This document shows positions 9,099 to 22,236 of a DNA stretch of 64,000 nucleotides, in pieces. This stretch comes from Luteococcus japonicus (lineage in GTDB: Bacteria; Actinomycetota; Actinomycetes; Propionibacteriales; Propionibacteriaceae). The DNA lies in contig NZ_RKHG01000001.1 in the NCBI RefSeq assembly GCF_003752415.1, forward strand, positions 2,790,001 to 2,854,000. Direction: 5' to 3'. The notes beneath the pieces were generated by a model, which worked only from the letters and a program-made list of their open reading frames with translations, did no database searches and was not told where the DNA came from. Made by a program: the position numbers and the translations under genes. Position 1 is the first letter of the stretch. The number at the start of each line of letters is the position of its first letter.

Positions 9099-10987
9099 TT
9101 GGACACTCCCAACGTGTCGAGGGTCTGGTCGAGCAGCGCGACGATGTCCATGCCCATGGCAACGGTTCCATCGATGACGCCTTCGGCCTCGGATGCGCTC
9201 TCGCCCAGTTCCTTCAGGTTTCCGGCCAGCAGCACGGTCTTGGCGCCGGCCTCCTTCAGGGCCTTGGCGACGGGCAGTGCCTGGTCTGCGTAGACCTTGG
9301 CGCTTGAGCACAGGCAGGCGACGGGGGTACCGGCAGCCTTGAAGGCCGCGACGATCTCCTCGACGCTTCCGCCCTCCACCTCGGGGGTCGCGAGACCGGC
9401 GACGTGGAAGGCATTGGACGCGAAGCTCTCGCGGCCACCGAAGTCACGACGTGCGCCCAGGCAGGCCAGGAAGACCTTGGCCTCACCCGATGCCTTGACG
9501 GCATCGCGCAGGCCCTCGAAGACCTCGGAGTCACGGTGCCACTGAAGGCCCTTGTACTCGGGGGCTGCGGGGCGCGGCTTGGCGGTGGTCACGTCGGCTT
9601 CGCCGGCATTCGGGAACTCGGAGACGCCGGTGATCGGCTTCTTGCGGGTTGCCAGACGCTTGGCGCGCTCTGCGATGACGGGCTCCAGCTCGCGCACCGG
9701 CAGACCGTCGACGACGGCCTTGGCCATGCCACCGGCGGCGTCGATCTTGCCCAGCACGGCCCATGCGGCCTCGGCCAGCTTGCTGGTCAGGCTCTCGACA
9801 TACCAGGAGCCACCGGCCGGGTCGTTGACGCGCACGATGTTCGACTCCTCGGCCAGGACCACCTGCGTGTTGCGGGCGATCCGTCGGCTGAAGTCGCCCG
9901 GGAGGCCCCAGACGGTGTCGAAGGGCAGCGTGGTGATTGCCTCGGCGCCACCGATACCGGCGGCGAAGGTGCTGATCGTTCCGCGCAGCATGTTGACGTA
10001 GGCGTCATCACGCGTGATCTCGCGCCACGAGGTGACCGCATGCTGGCGGGCACCGCGCTTGGTGGCGCTGACGCCGAAGGTCTCGCCGACCTTGTTCCAG
10101 GCGGTGCGTAGGGCGCGCAGCTTGGCGATGGTGGCGAACTGGTCGACGGTGGCGGTGACACGGAAGTCAATGGCATCGAAGGCTTGGTCGGCGGTGAGCC
10201 CCTGGGCCATCAGCGCACGCACGTACTCGACGCCCGTGGCCAGGGCGAAGCCCAGCTCATGCACGTCGCCCGCACCGGCGTTGTGCCAGATGGTGGCGTC
10301 GACCACGATCGCGCGGGAGTTGCGCATCCCGTCGAGGCGCTTGACCCACTGACCGAGCTTGCCCAGTTCGGGGGCGGTGCCGTTCAGGGCGGCGCAGCCG
10401 ATCGGGTCAAGGCCGAGCACGACGCTCTTGTGGTTGGCCGGCTTGGGATCGGCCTCGACGACCTTCAGCAGCGCCTCTGCGGCTGCCTCCTGGTCGGTGC
10501 GGCTGGAGACCTCGACGGTGATCAGTTCCAGGAGGGCATCGGCCAGGACCTCGCCCAGCTGCTCGCCCTGCACGGCATCGGGATCGATGCGGAACCAGAG
10601 GCTGGTGGCACCACGCTCGAGGTCGGTCAGCACGGCCTGCTTGGTGAACGCTGCGTCGGGATCCTCGTGCAGTGCACGCACGTCCCAGGCGTCCGCTTCA
10701 CCGTTGTGCACCGTGGTGCCACGGGTGAAGGGTGCGACGCCCGGCACGCCGAGTTCGGCGGGGGCATCCTCCAGCGTGTAGATCGGCGCAATCTCGATGC
10801 CGTCCACGGTGGTGGTGACCAGGCGGGAGACCGCCTGCTCCCCTGTGAGTTGCTTGTCTTCTGGGCGCCCGCGGTTGAGGACCTTGGCGGCAGCTGCACG
10901 CCACTGGTCCATCCCCGGCTTCGCGAAGTCGCTGGCGAGCTTCAGCTCAACAGCACCCTCGCGGGCGACCGGCTCGGTCGTTGTCAT
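9095..10987 (-). CDS. mutA: Methylmalonyl-CoA mutase small (beta) subunit
   Basis: The 630-residue subunit is homologous to MutB along its length. It has the barrel-like N-terminal part ([31 protein letters not shown]) and the Rossmann-like C-terminal part, but the cobalamin DxHxxG motif is missing: the corresponding region reads [17 protein letters not shown]. This is normal for the non-catalytic subunit of the heterodimer. The ATG at 10987 has AGGAG nine bases upstream. The long 5' leader carries a cobalamin riboswitch, so the operon is expected to respond to B12 supply. Confidence 0.95.
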   Translation of the reverse strand: MTTTEPVAREGAVELKLASDFAKPGMDQWRAAAAKVLNRGRPEDKQLTGEQAVSRLVTTTVDGIEIAPIYTLEDAPAELGVPGVAPFTRGTTVHNGEADAWDVRALHEDPDAAFTKQAVLTDLERGATSLWFRIDPDAVQGEQLGEVLADALLELITVEVSSRTDQEAAAEALLKVVEADPKPANHKSVVLGLDPIGCAALNGTAPELGKLGQWVKRLDGMRNSRAIVVDATIWHNAGAGDVHELGFALATGVEYVRALMAQGLTADQAFDAIDFRVTATVDQFATIAKLRALRTAWNKVGETFGVSATKRGARQHAVTSWREITRDDAYVNMLRGTISTFAAGIGGAEAITTLPFDTVWGLPGDFSRRIARNTQVVLAEESNIVRVNDPAGGSWYVESLTSKLAEAAWAVLGKIDAAGGMAKAVVDGLPVRELEPVIAERAKRLATRKKPITGVSEFPNAGEADVTTAKPRPAAPEYKGLQWHRDSEVFEGLRDAVKASGEAKVFLACLGARRDFGGRESFASNAFHVAGLATPEVEGGSVEEIVAAFKAAGTPVACLCSSAKVYADQALPVAKALKEAGAKTVLLAGNLKELGESASEAEGVIDGTVAMGMDIVALLDQTLDTLGVSK

Positions 10988-11131
10988 GGGACTCCTGCTC
11001 CGATGAGGTTGTCGTCGACGTTCGTCGTCGACCTGACGTAGTTGCTCCTCGACGCCATCCTGGTGTGGGCCGCATCCGGGAACACCCTGCAGGTCTGTTC
11101 CCGTCGCTCGACGCCACGCGCGAGTGCACCT

Positions 11132-11391
11132 GGCTGGTGCAACGCTGCTGGCAGGTCTTCGGACTCATGGGCACTTCGCCTCTCGGCGCCTTCCTCGACC
11201 ACCGCTTCCCAGGCCCAGGCCCAGTGCTTCTCGTCCGGTGGGGCAGTAATGCTCCACGTGTGGCGTGCGATCCCTCGCATGCCGGACGGGTGATGTCGTT
11301 CCCATATACCGCTGCGGGACAGTTCCGGATTCACACCGGATTCCCTCTTGCGACGGCCCACTTCCGCGGGTCGAACCAGCGCTCACCAGCC
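11132..11391 (-). promoter_or_regulatory. Cobalamin (AdoCbl) riboswitch upstream of mutA
   Basis: Read on the minus strand, P1 is formed by GGCTGGTG (11384-11391) and CACCAGCC (11132-11139). The conserved core GGGAATCCGGTGTGAATCC, then ACTGTCCCGCAGCGG and GGGAACGA, lies at about 11295-11346, and the distal block GAGTCCGAAGACCTGCCAGC lies at 11147-11166 just before P1 closes. This is the standard order of a B12 element. The remaining 144 bases to the mutA ATG hold a stem GGGAACA/TGTTCCC but no T-run, so control of translation or Rho-dependent termination is more likely than an intrinsic terminator. Confidence 0.93.
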
Positions 11392-11667
11392 TACCGGGCG
11401 CCTTCTCCGGGCGGGCAAGAGGGGTGCAACTTCCTGAGCTGTGGTCATACCGACGGGAGTGTGACAAATCTCCTAGTCACAGCCATGGAGTCCTGTCTCG
11501 AGGCGACCGGCTCGCGGTCCGCCCAACGGGATGGTCCGCTGGCGCGGGCCGACCGCGCCAGCTCGATTGGACGTACGGCCGCGCACTGTGTAATGTCCTC
11601 TCTCGCGCCTCGTTGGAGGAACCGGTGGTTCCCCCGCATGGCGCCGATCCAGAACCTCGGATCGGAT

Positions 11668-11696
11668 TTGCAACAGAAGGTTCGATGAACTAATGT
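11668..11696 (+). promoter_or_regulatory. Candidate rrn promoter P1
   Basis: TTGCAA (11668-11673), a 17-base spacer and TAATGT (11691-11696) lie about 385 bases before 16S. The match to a sigma-70-type promoter is by eye. Confidence 0.55.
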
Positions 11697-11778
11697 TGAA
11701 CAAGTTGCCGCAAGGCAGCAAACAGTGAGGGAAGCCTCGAACAATGAGGTGTAGCTCACGGCTCGCAGGAAGTCGGAT

Positions 11779-11807
11779 TTGAAAGTCCGAATGAAAGCGA
11801 GTAAGGT
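11779..11807 (+). promoter_or_regulatory. Candidate rrn promoter P2
   Basis: TTGAAA (11779-11784), a 17-base spacer and TAAGGT (11802-11807). Tandem promoters are usual for rRNA operons. Confidence 0.6.
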
Positions 11808-11866
11808 TGATCGAGTTGCCCCAAGCGGATGGTTGTTAGGCCTGAAGCGCGGATCGTGCCCGAATC

Positions 11867-11886
11867 TTGAGAACTCAACAGCGTGT
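11867..11886 (+). promoter_or_regulatory. rrn leader antitermination/processing element
   Basis: TTGAGAACTCAACAGCGTG resembles the conserved actinobacterial rrn leader block (boxA region). A partner, TTTTGAGAACTACACAGTGG, occurs in the 16S-23S spacer shortly before 23S. Confidence 0.5.
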
Positions 11887-12079
11887 CTAAAGTCAATGCC
11901 AAGTTTTACCCGTGGCCATTGCTTTCGGATCTCTTCTTTGTGGGGGGTTTGTGGTGGTGGTTATGGTTTCTTTGAGTATGATTATTGATTGGAATGCCAG
12001 TTTTGGTGTTTCTTTGTCAGTGGTTGGATTCATTGTTGATTGACGACGTTGCCATCCTTGTGGTGGTTGTCGATATTTT

Positions 12080-17021
<4,942 letters not shown>

Positions 17022-17097
17022 ATTTCTACAAAGGTGTTACGCGTCCACTGTGTGGTTCCCGAAATATGGTCGGGAATCGACTGATATTTCCATAGTG

Positions 17098-17215
17098 TTT
17101 CGGTGGTCATGTCAAAAGGGAAACACCCGGTCCCATTCCGAACCCGGAAGTTAAGCCTTTTAGAGCCGATGGTACTGCAGGGGGGACTCTGTGGGAGACT
17201 AGGACACCGCCGGAC
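17098..17215 (+). rRNA. rrf: 5S ribosomal RNA
   Basis: A roughly 118-base 5S with the conserved CCCATTCCGAACCCGGAAGT core (17132-17151) and complementary ends (CGGTGG / CCACCG-type pairing). It lies 76 bases after 23S. Confidence 0.93.
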
Positions 17216-17220
17216 TTACA

Positions 17221-17265
17221 AACACCCCCTGGGTGATCAGCAATGATCAACCCAGGGGGTGTTTT
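17221..17265 (+). terminator. rrn operon terminator
   Basis: A perfect 14-bp stem, AACACCCCCTGGGT (17221-17234) with ACCCAGGGGGTGTT (17250-17263), followed by T residues. Confidence 0.9.
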
Positions 17266-17306
17266 CACATGCCCGGGCACGGGTAGGTGATGCAGAACAC
17301 AAAAGC

Positions 17307-18743
17307 GGCTCTTCGGACTTGAGGGTGGATCAGGTGGTGTAGTCGGGTGACCCGGTCCGGGTAGGGGTCGAGGTCCCGGGCATGATCAGAGGACTCTTAC
17401 CTCTCCTGATCGCCAAGGACCTCGACGTTGTCCCAGACTACCCAGCCCTGCCCCTGTTGTGATGCCTGGCTCGACCTGCCCGGGCTCCACGTGATCGCGG
17501 TGGACCACGACGACCATGCTGTGGTGGTGACTGTGGCCAGCGACCACGCTGAGCGGGGGTGCCCGTCCTGCGGGGTCCTCGCCAGGGTTCATGACCGCAG
17601 AACCGTGACGCTGATCGACGCGTCCGCGATGGGCCGGCCGGTGCGGCTGCACTGGGTCAAGCACCGCTACGTGTGCAGGGAACATCTGTGTGACCAGCAC
17701 ACCTTCACCGAGACCGACGAGCGCATCGCCCCCGCCGGACACCGGTTGACCACGCGCGCCACCAGGTGGGCGATCGAGCAACTGCGCCGCGAGCACGCTG
17801 CAGTCAGTGGACTGGCCCGCCAACTCGGCATCTCATGGAAGACGTTGTGGCGCGCCATCAAGCCAGTTCTGCAAGCCGCTGACGCTGACCCGACGCGTTT
17901 CGAGGGCGTGAAGCGCTTGGGGGATGATGAGCACGTGTGGCACCACTGCAACCCGAGGACTCGTGGGCCGAAGATGCTCACCGGCATGGTCGACTTCACC
18001 CCCAGCAACGACGGCACTGCCCGGACTCGCTTGCTCGACCTAGTGCCGGGACGTTCCGGGAGGGTGTACGCCGACTGGCTCCAAGACCGCGACACAAACT
18101 GGCTCGCCCACATCGAGGTCGCGGCGCTGGATCCGTTTCGTGGTTACAAGAACGCGATCGACGACCACCTCGACGACGCCACCGCCGTGTTGGACGCCTT
18201 CCACGTCGTCAAGCTCGCGACCCAAGCAGTCGATGAGGTCCGCCGTCGGGTCCAGCAGGCCACCCTCGCTCACCGGGGCCGCAAGGGCGAGCCCCTGTTC
18301 GGGATCCAGACGATCCTGCGCTGCTCGGCCGCGAACCTGTCCGACAAGCAGAAACACCGCCTCCAGACAGCGATCGAGGCCCACGAAGCCCATGAGGAAG
18401 TGTTCATCGCCTGGCAAGCCGCTCAACGCGTCCGGGCCATCTACCACGCCGACACCCCAGCCGCGGGCCGGGCCGCAGCCCAGCAGTTGCTGGACACGTT
18501 GCCGACCTGCCCGATCCCGCAGATCGCACGACTGGGTCGCACCCTCAAACAATGGCGCGAGGCGTTCCTGGCCTACTTCGACACCGACGGCGCATCCAAC
18601 GGCCCCACCGAGGCGATCAACGGACTGATCGAACTCCACCGCCGCATCGCCAGAGGCTTCCGCAACCGCGACAACTACCGACTACGCTGCCTACTCATCG
18701 CCGGCGGCCTGGACACCTGATCCACCCTCAAGTCCGAAGAGCC
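17307..18743 (+). mobile_element. ISL3-family insertion sequence, intact
   Basis: The 1437-bp element is bounded by perfect 30-bp terminal inverted repeats (17307-17336 and 18714-18743) that begin GGCTCTTCGG. The flanks are near-identical 8-mers, ACAAAAGC (17299-17306) and ACGAAAGC (18744-18751), consistent with the 8-bp target duplication of ISL3 elements plus one later change. It carries one transposase whose stop codon lies inside the right repeat. It sits between the rrn terminator and the terminator of the next minus-strand gene. Confidence 0.93.
17428..18720 (+). CDS. ISL3-family transposase
   Basis: The 430-residue DDE-type transposase has an N-terminal zinc-binding region (CPCCDAW, CPSCG, YVCREHLC), a helix-turn-helix (VSGLARQLGISWKTLWRAI) and the catalytic core: the VYADWLQDRD/IEVAALDPFRGYKNAI region contains catalytic Asp residues and the acidic residue near NGPTEAINGL completes the triad. 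Length and order match ISL3 transposases. The start used is a TTG at 17428; a short overlapping frame from ATG 17383 (MIRGLLPLLIAKDLDVV) might encode the true N-terminus through a frameshift, so the start is uncertain. Confidence 0.9.
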   Translation: MSQTTQPCPCCDAWLDLPGLHVIAVDHDDHAVVVTVASDHAERGCPSCGVLARVHDRRTVTLIDASAMGRPVRLHWVKHRYVCREHLCDQHTFTETDERIAPAGHRLTTRATRWAIEQLRREHAAVSGLARQLGISWKTLWRAIKPVLQAADADPTRFEGVKRLGDDEHVWHHCNPRTRGPKMLTGMVDFTPSNDGTARTRLLDLVPGRSGRVYADWLQDRDTNWLAHIEVAALDPFRGYKNAIDDHLDDATAVLDAFHVVKLATQAVDEVRRRVQQATLAHRGRKGEPLFGIQTILRCSAANLSDKQKHRLQTAIEAHEAHEEVFIAWQAAQRVRAIYHADTPAAGRAAAQQLLDTLPTCPIPQIARLGRTLKQWREAFLAYFDTDGASNGPTEAINGLIELHRRIARGFRNRDNYRLRCLLIAGGLDT

Positions 18744-18744
18744 A

Positions 18745-18782
18745 CGAAAGCGCTCGGCCCCTGTTGGGGCCGAGCGCTTTCG
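18745..18782 (-). terminator. Terminator of the DUF6918-like gene, abutting the IS
   Basis: A perfect 17-bp stem (18745-18761 with 18766-18782) and a 4-base loop. On the minus strand the T-tract that should follow is cut by the IS insertion; the left IS flank (17299-17306) still holds it as GCTTTTGT. Confidence 0.75.
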
Positions 18783-18797
18783 TCGTTTCGGATCAGA

Positions 18798-19229
18798 TCA
18801 GGACACGAAGGGGGTGATGGCACCCGCCAGACGGGGCAGCGCCTCCTCGACATAGCCCTTGGCCTTGCCACGGATCGGCTTGTACAACTTCGCGATGGCC
18901 GCATTGTCCGGCGACTCCGCCTTCGCATCGGCCACGGCCAGCAGCGCGTCGGCCACCTCAGCGGAGCGGCTCGAGAGGAAGGCGCCGAAGTCCTGGTCAC
19001 CCTTGGCATTCCAGAAGGGCTCCAGGGCGCTGGCGATGTCCGGCAGCATGGCGTCGGTTCCCTTGGGGACGATGCCGTCCTTCATCTTCTTCGCGCTGGC
19101 ATAGGCCCCCTTGATGGCCATTCCGCCCAGACCGCCCTTGGAGTTGACCTCCTCGTCGATGACGGTGGCGATCGCGGTGACGACCTGCGGACGCTTGGCG
19201 GGGTCCAGCAGGGATTCGCTGAAGCTCAT
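18798..19229 (-). CDS. Conserved actinobacterial protein, DUF6918-like
   Basis: A 143-residue helical cytoplasmic protein beginning MSFSESLLDPAKRPQVVTAI, with a Lys-rich centre (AYASAKKMKDGIVPK) and the helical stretch LLAVADAKAESPDNAAIAKLYKPIRGKAKGYVEEALPRL. The opening phrase resembles a small actinobacterial family I remember as DUF6918; I cannot verify the number. GAAAGG seven bases before the ATG at 19229 decides the start against longer in-frame extensions. Monocistronic, with a strong terminator. Function unknown. Confidence 0.7.
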   Translation of the reverse strand: MSFSESLLDPAKRPQVVTAIATVIDEEVNSKGGLGGMAIKGAYASAKKMKDGIVPKGTDAMLPDIASALEPFWNAKGDQDFGAFLSSRSAEVADALLAVADAKAESPDNAAIAKLYKPIRGKAKGYVEEALPRLAGAITPFVS

Positions 19230-19324
19230 GATTGTGCCTTTCGGTGTGGTTGGTACGGGCACGTGCCCGGCTGGGGGAGCCTTGTCCATTGTGGCGCGCC
19301 GCGGCCGGAGCTGCCAGCCGTTGG

Positions 19325-20023
19325 TCACACTGGGCGCGAGGTCTCCACGAAACGCACGTCGGCCGTCAACAGGTCCACAATGGCCAGTCGATCGATCAAG
19401 GGGCTGCCCACCCCGGTCAACAGCTTCACGACCTCGGCGGCCTGCCATGCTCCCGCCATCGAGGGTGCAGCTCCGAGGATGTCTGGCGGGCTGGGGGCCT
19501 CCGTCGGATGCGGGACGACGTCCTCCCACGCGGTGTGACCCGGTACAAAGACGCTGATCACCGCAGACCAGGCGTCAATTGCTGCCCATACCCAGGGAAT
19601 CTGGGCGGCGCGGCAGGCCGCGGAGATGGCGGCCCGTGAGGCGGCTCGGTCCGTGCAGTCCACGACGACGTCGAACTGGGAGACCAGATCCACATCGTCT
19701 GGAGTCAGGCGGTGCTCACGGCCGGTGATGATGGCCGTGGGGGAGAGGGCCTGCATGCGTCGCGTGGCCAGTTCCACCTTGGAGCGGCCGATGTCCTGCG
19801 CCTTGAACAGGGTCTGACGGTTCAGATTGGACGGGGCGACCACGTCGTCGTCCAGCAGGGTGATCGTGCCGATCCCGGCGGCGACCAGCGGTGGAATGGC
19901 GCCGGCGCCAAGCCCTCCACAACCCACCACCAGCACCCGGGCGTCGGCGAGGCGACGCTGGCCGTCCTCTCCCAGGATGGTGCGTTGACGCAGCCAGGTC
20001 TCGTCGTGCGGGTCAGCAGTCAC
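19325..20023 (-). CDS. MoeB/ThiF-family adenylyltransferase, short form without zinc cysteines
   Basis: The 232-residue E1-like enzyme has the ATP-binding glycine loop VVGCGGLGAGAIPPLVAAGIG (about residues 31-51), DDDVV, the RQTLF arginine-finger region and DVVVDCTD. It is expected to adenylylate the C-terminal Gly-Gly of MoaD (encoded at 21486) for molybdopterin synthase. The two CxxC pairs that bind zinc in classical MoeB are absent: where a C-x-x-C pair is expected the protein reads PGHTAWEDVVPHPTEAP. The chosen GTG at 20023 overlaps the moaE end by 11 bases, so the two are coupled. There is no rhodanese domain, unlike MoeZ. Confidence 0.82.
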   Translation of the reverse strand: MTADPHDETWLRQRTILGEDGQRRLADARVLVVGCGGLGAGAIPPLVAAGIGTITLLDDDVVAPSNLNRQTLFKAQDIGRSKVELATRRMQALSPTAIITGREHRLTPDDVDLVSQFDVVVDCTDRAASRAAISAACRAAQIPWVWAAIDAWSAVISVFVPGHTAWEDVVPHPTEAPSPPDILGAAPSMAGAWQAAEVVKLLTGVGSPLIDRLAIVDLLTADVRFVETSRPV

Positions 20024-20429
20024 CAAGACCCACCCACTCAGTGGAACCGTCATCGAAGACCTGGTTCTTCCAGACCGGGACACGAACCTTGATCCGGTCG
20101 ACGAGTTCACCGCAGGCACGGAAGGCCTCTGCCCGATGGGCGCTGGCACACGCTGCCAGCAGAGCGACGTCGCCGACGCGTAGGTCCCCGACACGGTGCT
20201 CGGCGAAGGCGGTGACGCCGAACTCACGCTCCACCTCCTCCACCACGGAGGTAAGAATGCCCACGGCATCGGGATGGGCACTGTAGGACAGGGCCGTCAC
20301 CCCCCGTCCGTGGTCATGGTTGCGGACCACCCCCTCGAAGAGCACACACGCGCCATCGGCATCGCCCAGAACGGCATTGCGGGCACGGACGGGATCCAGG
20401 GGAACATCGCTCACGTCGGCATGGGGCAT
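20013..20429 (-). CDS. moaE: Molybdopterin synthase catalytic (large) subunit MoaE
   Basis: The 138-residue protein has the MoaE marks [26 protein letters not shown] and the C-terminal [18 protein letters not shown] with the active-site Lys. With MoaD thiocarboxylate it converts precursor Z (cPMP) to molybdopterin. The ATG at 20429 is preferred over 20489 because a TAGGCT -10 lies 7 bases before it, suggesting leaderless transcription, and the 20 extra residues do not match the family. It diverges from moaA. Confidence 0.9.
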   Translation of the reverse strand: MPHADVSDVPLDPVRARNAVLGDADGACVLFEGVVRNHDHGRGVTALSYSAHPDAVGILTSVVEEVEREFGVTAFAEHRVGDLRVGDVALLAACASAHRAEAFRACGELVDRIKVRVPVWKNQVFDDGSTEWVGLGDC

Positions 20430-20436
20430 GCCGGCA

Positions 20437-20480
20437 AGCCTACGCTCACTTCGTGCTTTGCACGGTGCCGGCCGTACAAT
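20437..20480. promoter_or_regulatory. Divergent leaderless promoters of moaE and moaA
   Basis: TAGGCT on the minus strand (20437-20442) is 7 bases before the moaE ATG, and TACAAT on the plus strand (20475-20480) is 7 bases before the moaA ATG. The -35 boxes are not convincing. Both messages would start at or within a base of the AUG. Confidence 0.55.
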
Positions 20481-20487
20481 GTCGCTC

Positions 20488-21484
20488 ATGACTCATCGGC
20501 AGCTTGTGGACCGTTTCGGGCGCACGGCGACGGACCTGCGGCTGTCCGTCACCGACGTCTGCAACCTGCGGTGCAGCTACTGCCTGCCGGCCACGCCAGA
20601 CCATCCTGACCGGCGCGGAGCTTGTGCGTCTGGCAAGCATCGGGATCCGCCAGCTGGGCGTCAGCAAGATCAGACTCACCGGCGGTGAGCCGCTCACCCG
20701 TCCCGATCTTGAACAGATCATCAACGGCATCGCCAGAGCGCACCCCGGCATCGAGATTGCCCTGACGACCAATGGGATCGGCCTGGCCGAACGAGCAGAT
20801 GATCTTGCTCGTGCTGGGTTGACAAGGGTGAACATCTCCCTGGACACGGTTCACGAGGAGACCTTCGTCACCCTGACCCGGCGTTCAGGACTCGACCGGG
20901 TCCTGGCGGGAGTGCGCGCGAGCGTGGCCGCGGGACTCGGTCCGGTCAAGATCAACTCGGTCCTTCTCAAGGGACTCAACGACCACGAGATGGTCGACCT
21001 GCTGGACTACTGTCTGGCCGAGGGGACCGAGCTGCGCTTCATTGAGCAGATGCCGATCGGCGCCACGCGCGACTGGGCGCGGGAGAACCTGATCAGCGCC
21101 GCAGACATCCGGGCCATGATCGAGGAGCGCTACGAGCTGAAGGGGCTTCCGGGACGGGGCCCCGCGCCGGCCGAACGCTGGGAGGTTCTTGACGGGGGCC
21201 GGGTGCTGGGCACCGTAGGGATCGTCGCGTCCGTCACCGAACCCTTCTGCGGAGCCTGCGACCGCACCCGGATCAGCGCCGACGGGCAACTGCGCTCGTG
21301 CCTGTTCTCCCAGACCGAGACGGACCTGCGCACGCCACTGCGCGAGGGTGTCAGCGATGAGCAACTGGCCGACCTGTGGGCGGAGGCGATGTATGCCAAA
21401 CCACGTGCCCACGGCAGCGACGCCGGAGGCTTCGGCACGCACTTCATCCAACCCGATCGACCCATGAATGCCATTGGAGGCTGA
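20488..21484 (+). pseudogene. moaA: GTP 3',8-cyclase MoaA, frameshifted by an apparent small deletion
   Basis: MoaA is a radical-SAM enzyme converting GTP to 3',8-cH2GTP, the first Moco step. Frame one from ATG 20488 encodes the SAM cluster motif ([15 protein letters not shown]), then leaves the family near 20592 and stops at 20688. The next frame carries the rest from [13 protein letters not shown] through [13 protein letters not shown] and the C-terminal cluster motif (FCGACDRTRISADGQLRSCLFS) to 21484. About eight residues normally found after CxPA (EGLxWLP-type) are missing, so a deletion of 20-26 bases, congruent to 2 modulo 3, explains both the gap and the shift. Everything else is well conserved. 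It is either a true recent loss or an assembly error; the nearby nitrate reductase needs this cofactor. Confidence 0.85.
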
Positions 21485-21485
21485 G

Positions 21486-21719
21486 ATGCAGATTCGCTGG
21501 TTCGCCGGCGCCGCCCATGCGGCGGGTGTCACGCAGGAGGACGTCGAGCAGCAGCAGGAGGGCACCGTGCGGGAGGTGCTGGGCCGCTTGCGCCCCGGTG
21601 CCGTGACTGTGCTCGAGCGCTGCTCCTTCCTGGCGGACGGCCGGGGAGTGGACGCGGATGCCGCGTGGCCGTCACAGGCCGCCGTCGTGGACGTGCTTCC
21701 GCCCTTCACCGGGGGCTGA
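21486..21719 (+). CDS. moaD: Molybdopterin synthase sulfur carrier subunit MoaD
   Basis: The 77-residue ubiquitin-like protein ends in LPPFTGG; its C-terminal Gly-Gly is the site adenylylated and thiocarboxylated for sulfur transfer in molybdopterin synthase. The ATG at 21486 begins 1 base after the moaA stop, so it is co-transcribed with moaA and probably coupled to its termination. The moaA frameshift could therefore reduce its expression. Confidence 0.88.
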   Translation: MQIRWFAGAAHAAGVTQEDVEQQQEGTVREVLGRLRPGAVTVLERCSFLADGRGVDADAAWPSQAAVVDVLPPFTGG

Positions 21720-21727
21720 GGAGCAGG

Positions 21728-22219
21728 ATGTCAGGCATGAGCACCGCACAGATCATCGTCGTCTCCGACCGCGCCCTCGACGACCCGTCGGAGAACCGGG
21801 CCGGCCCCATCCTCGAGACCTGTCTGCGGGACCTCGGGCTGGACGTGGCGACGAGCGTCGTGGCGGCGAGCGCGGAGTCGGTCGACGAGGCGCTGGCCGC
21901 GGCAGTGGCGGTTGCCGACGTGGTGGTCACCGCCGGAGGCACCGGGATCCGCCCGGGCGACGTCGTCGTGGACCGCACCGTGGCGCTGGGGCTGGTGGAG
22001 CTGCCCGGCATCGCGGAGGAGATCCGTCGCAGGGGAGCAGAGAAGACCAGCGTCTCCCTGCTCTCGCGCGCCACCGCAGGAGTGGTGGACCGCGACGGGC
22101 GACGGGTCGTCGTGGTCAATGCGCCCAGTTCGCGGGGCGGCGCCAAGGACGTGGTCGCGGTGCTGAACGACGTTCTCCCGCATCTGCTGCGGGACCTGGC
22201 GGGCGAATCGAGGGACTGA
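21728..22219 (+). CDS. mog: Molybdopterin adenylyltransferase-type protein (MogA/MoaB family)
   Basis: A 163-residue protein with the MogA/MoaB fold marks SDRALDDPSENRAGP, VVVTAGGTGIRPGDVVVDRT (GGTG pterin-binding loop), LSRATAGV and VVNAPSSRGGAKD. It adenylylates molybdopterin before molybdate insertion by MoeA. GAGGAG is 5 bases before ATG 21728; a second ATG at 21737 is possible. It follows moaD by 8 bases and is the last gene of the plus-strand moa unit, convergent with moeA. Confidence 0.88.
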   Translation: MSGMSTAQIIVVSDRALDDPSENRAGPILETCLRDLGLDVATSVVAASAESVDEALAAAVAVADVVVTAGGTGIRPGDVVVDRTVALGLVELPGIAEEIRRRGAEKTSVSLLSRATAGVVDRDGRRVVVVNAPSSRGGAKDVVAVLNDVLPHLLRDLAGESRD

Positions 22220-22236
22220 GCGGGCCACAGGTTGGC

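Noticed and set aside
5718-9293. Very long plus-strand open frame (about 1190 codons) opposite meaB and mutB
   Set aside because: It is antisense to two certain genes; high-GC codon bias keeps such frames open. Its product is low-complexity Gly/His/Val-rich and has no ribosome site.
11699-12060. Possible additional riboswitch or gene in the rrn leader
   Set aside because: Only promoter-like and antitermination-like elements are seen; no conserved aptamer or credible frame.
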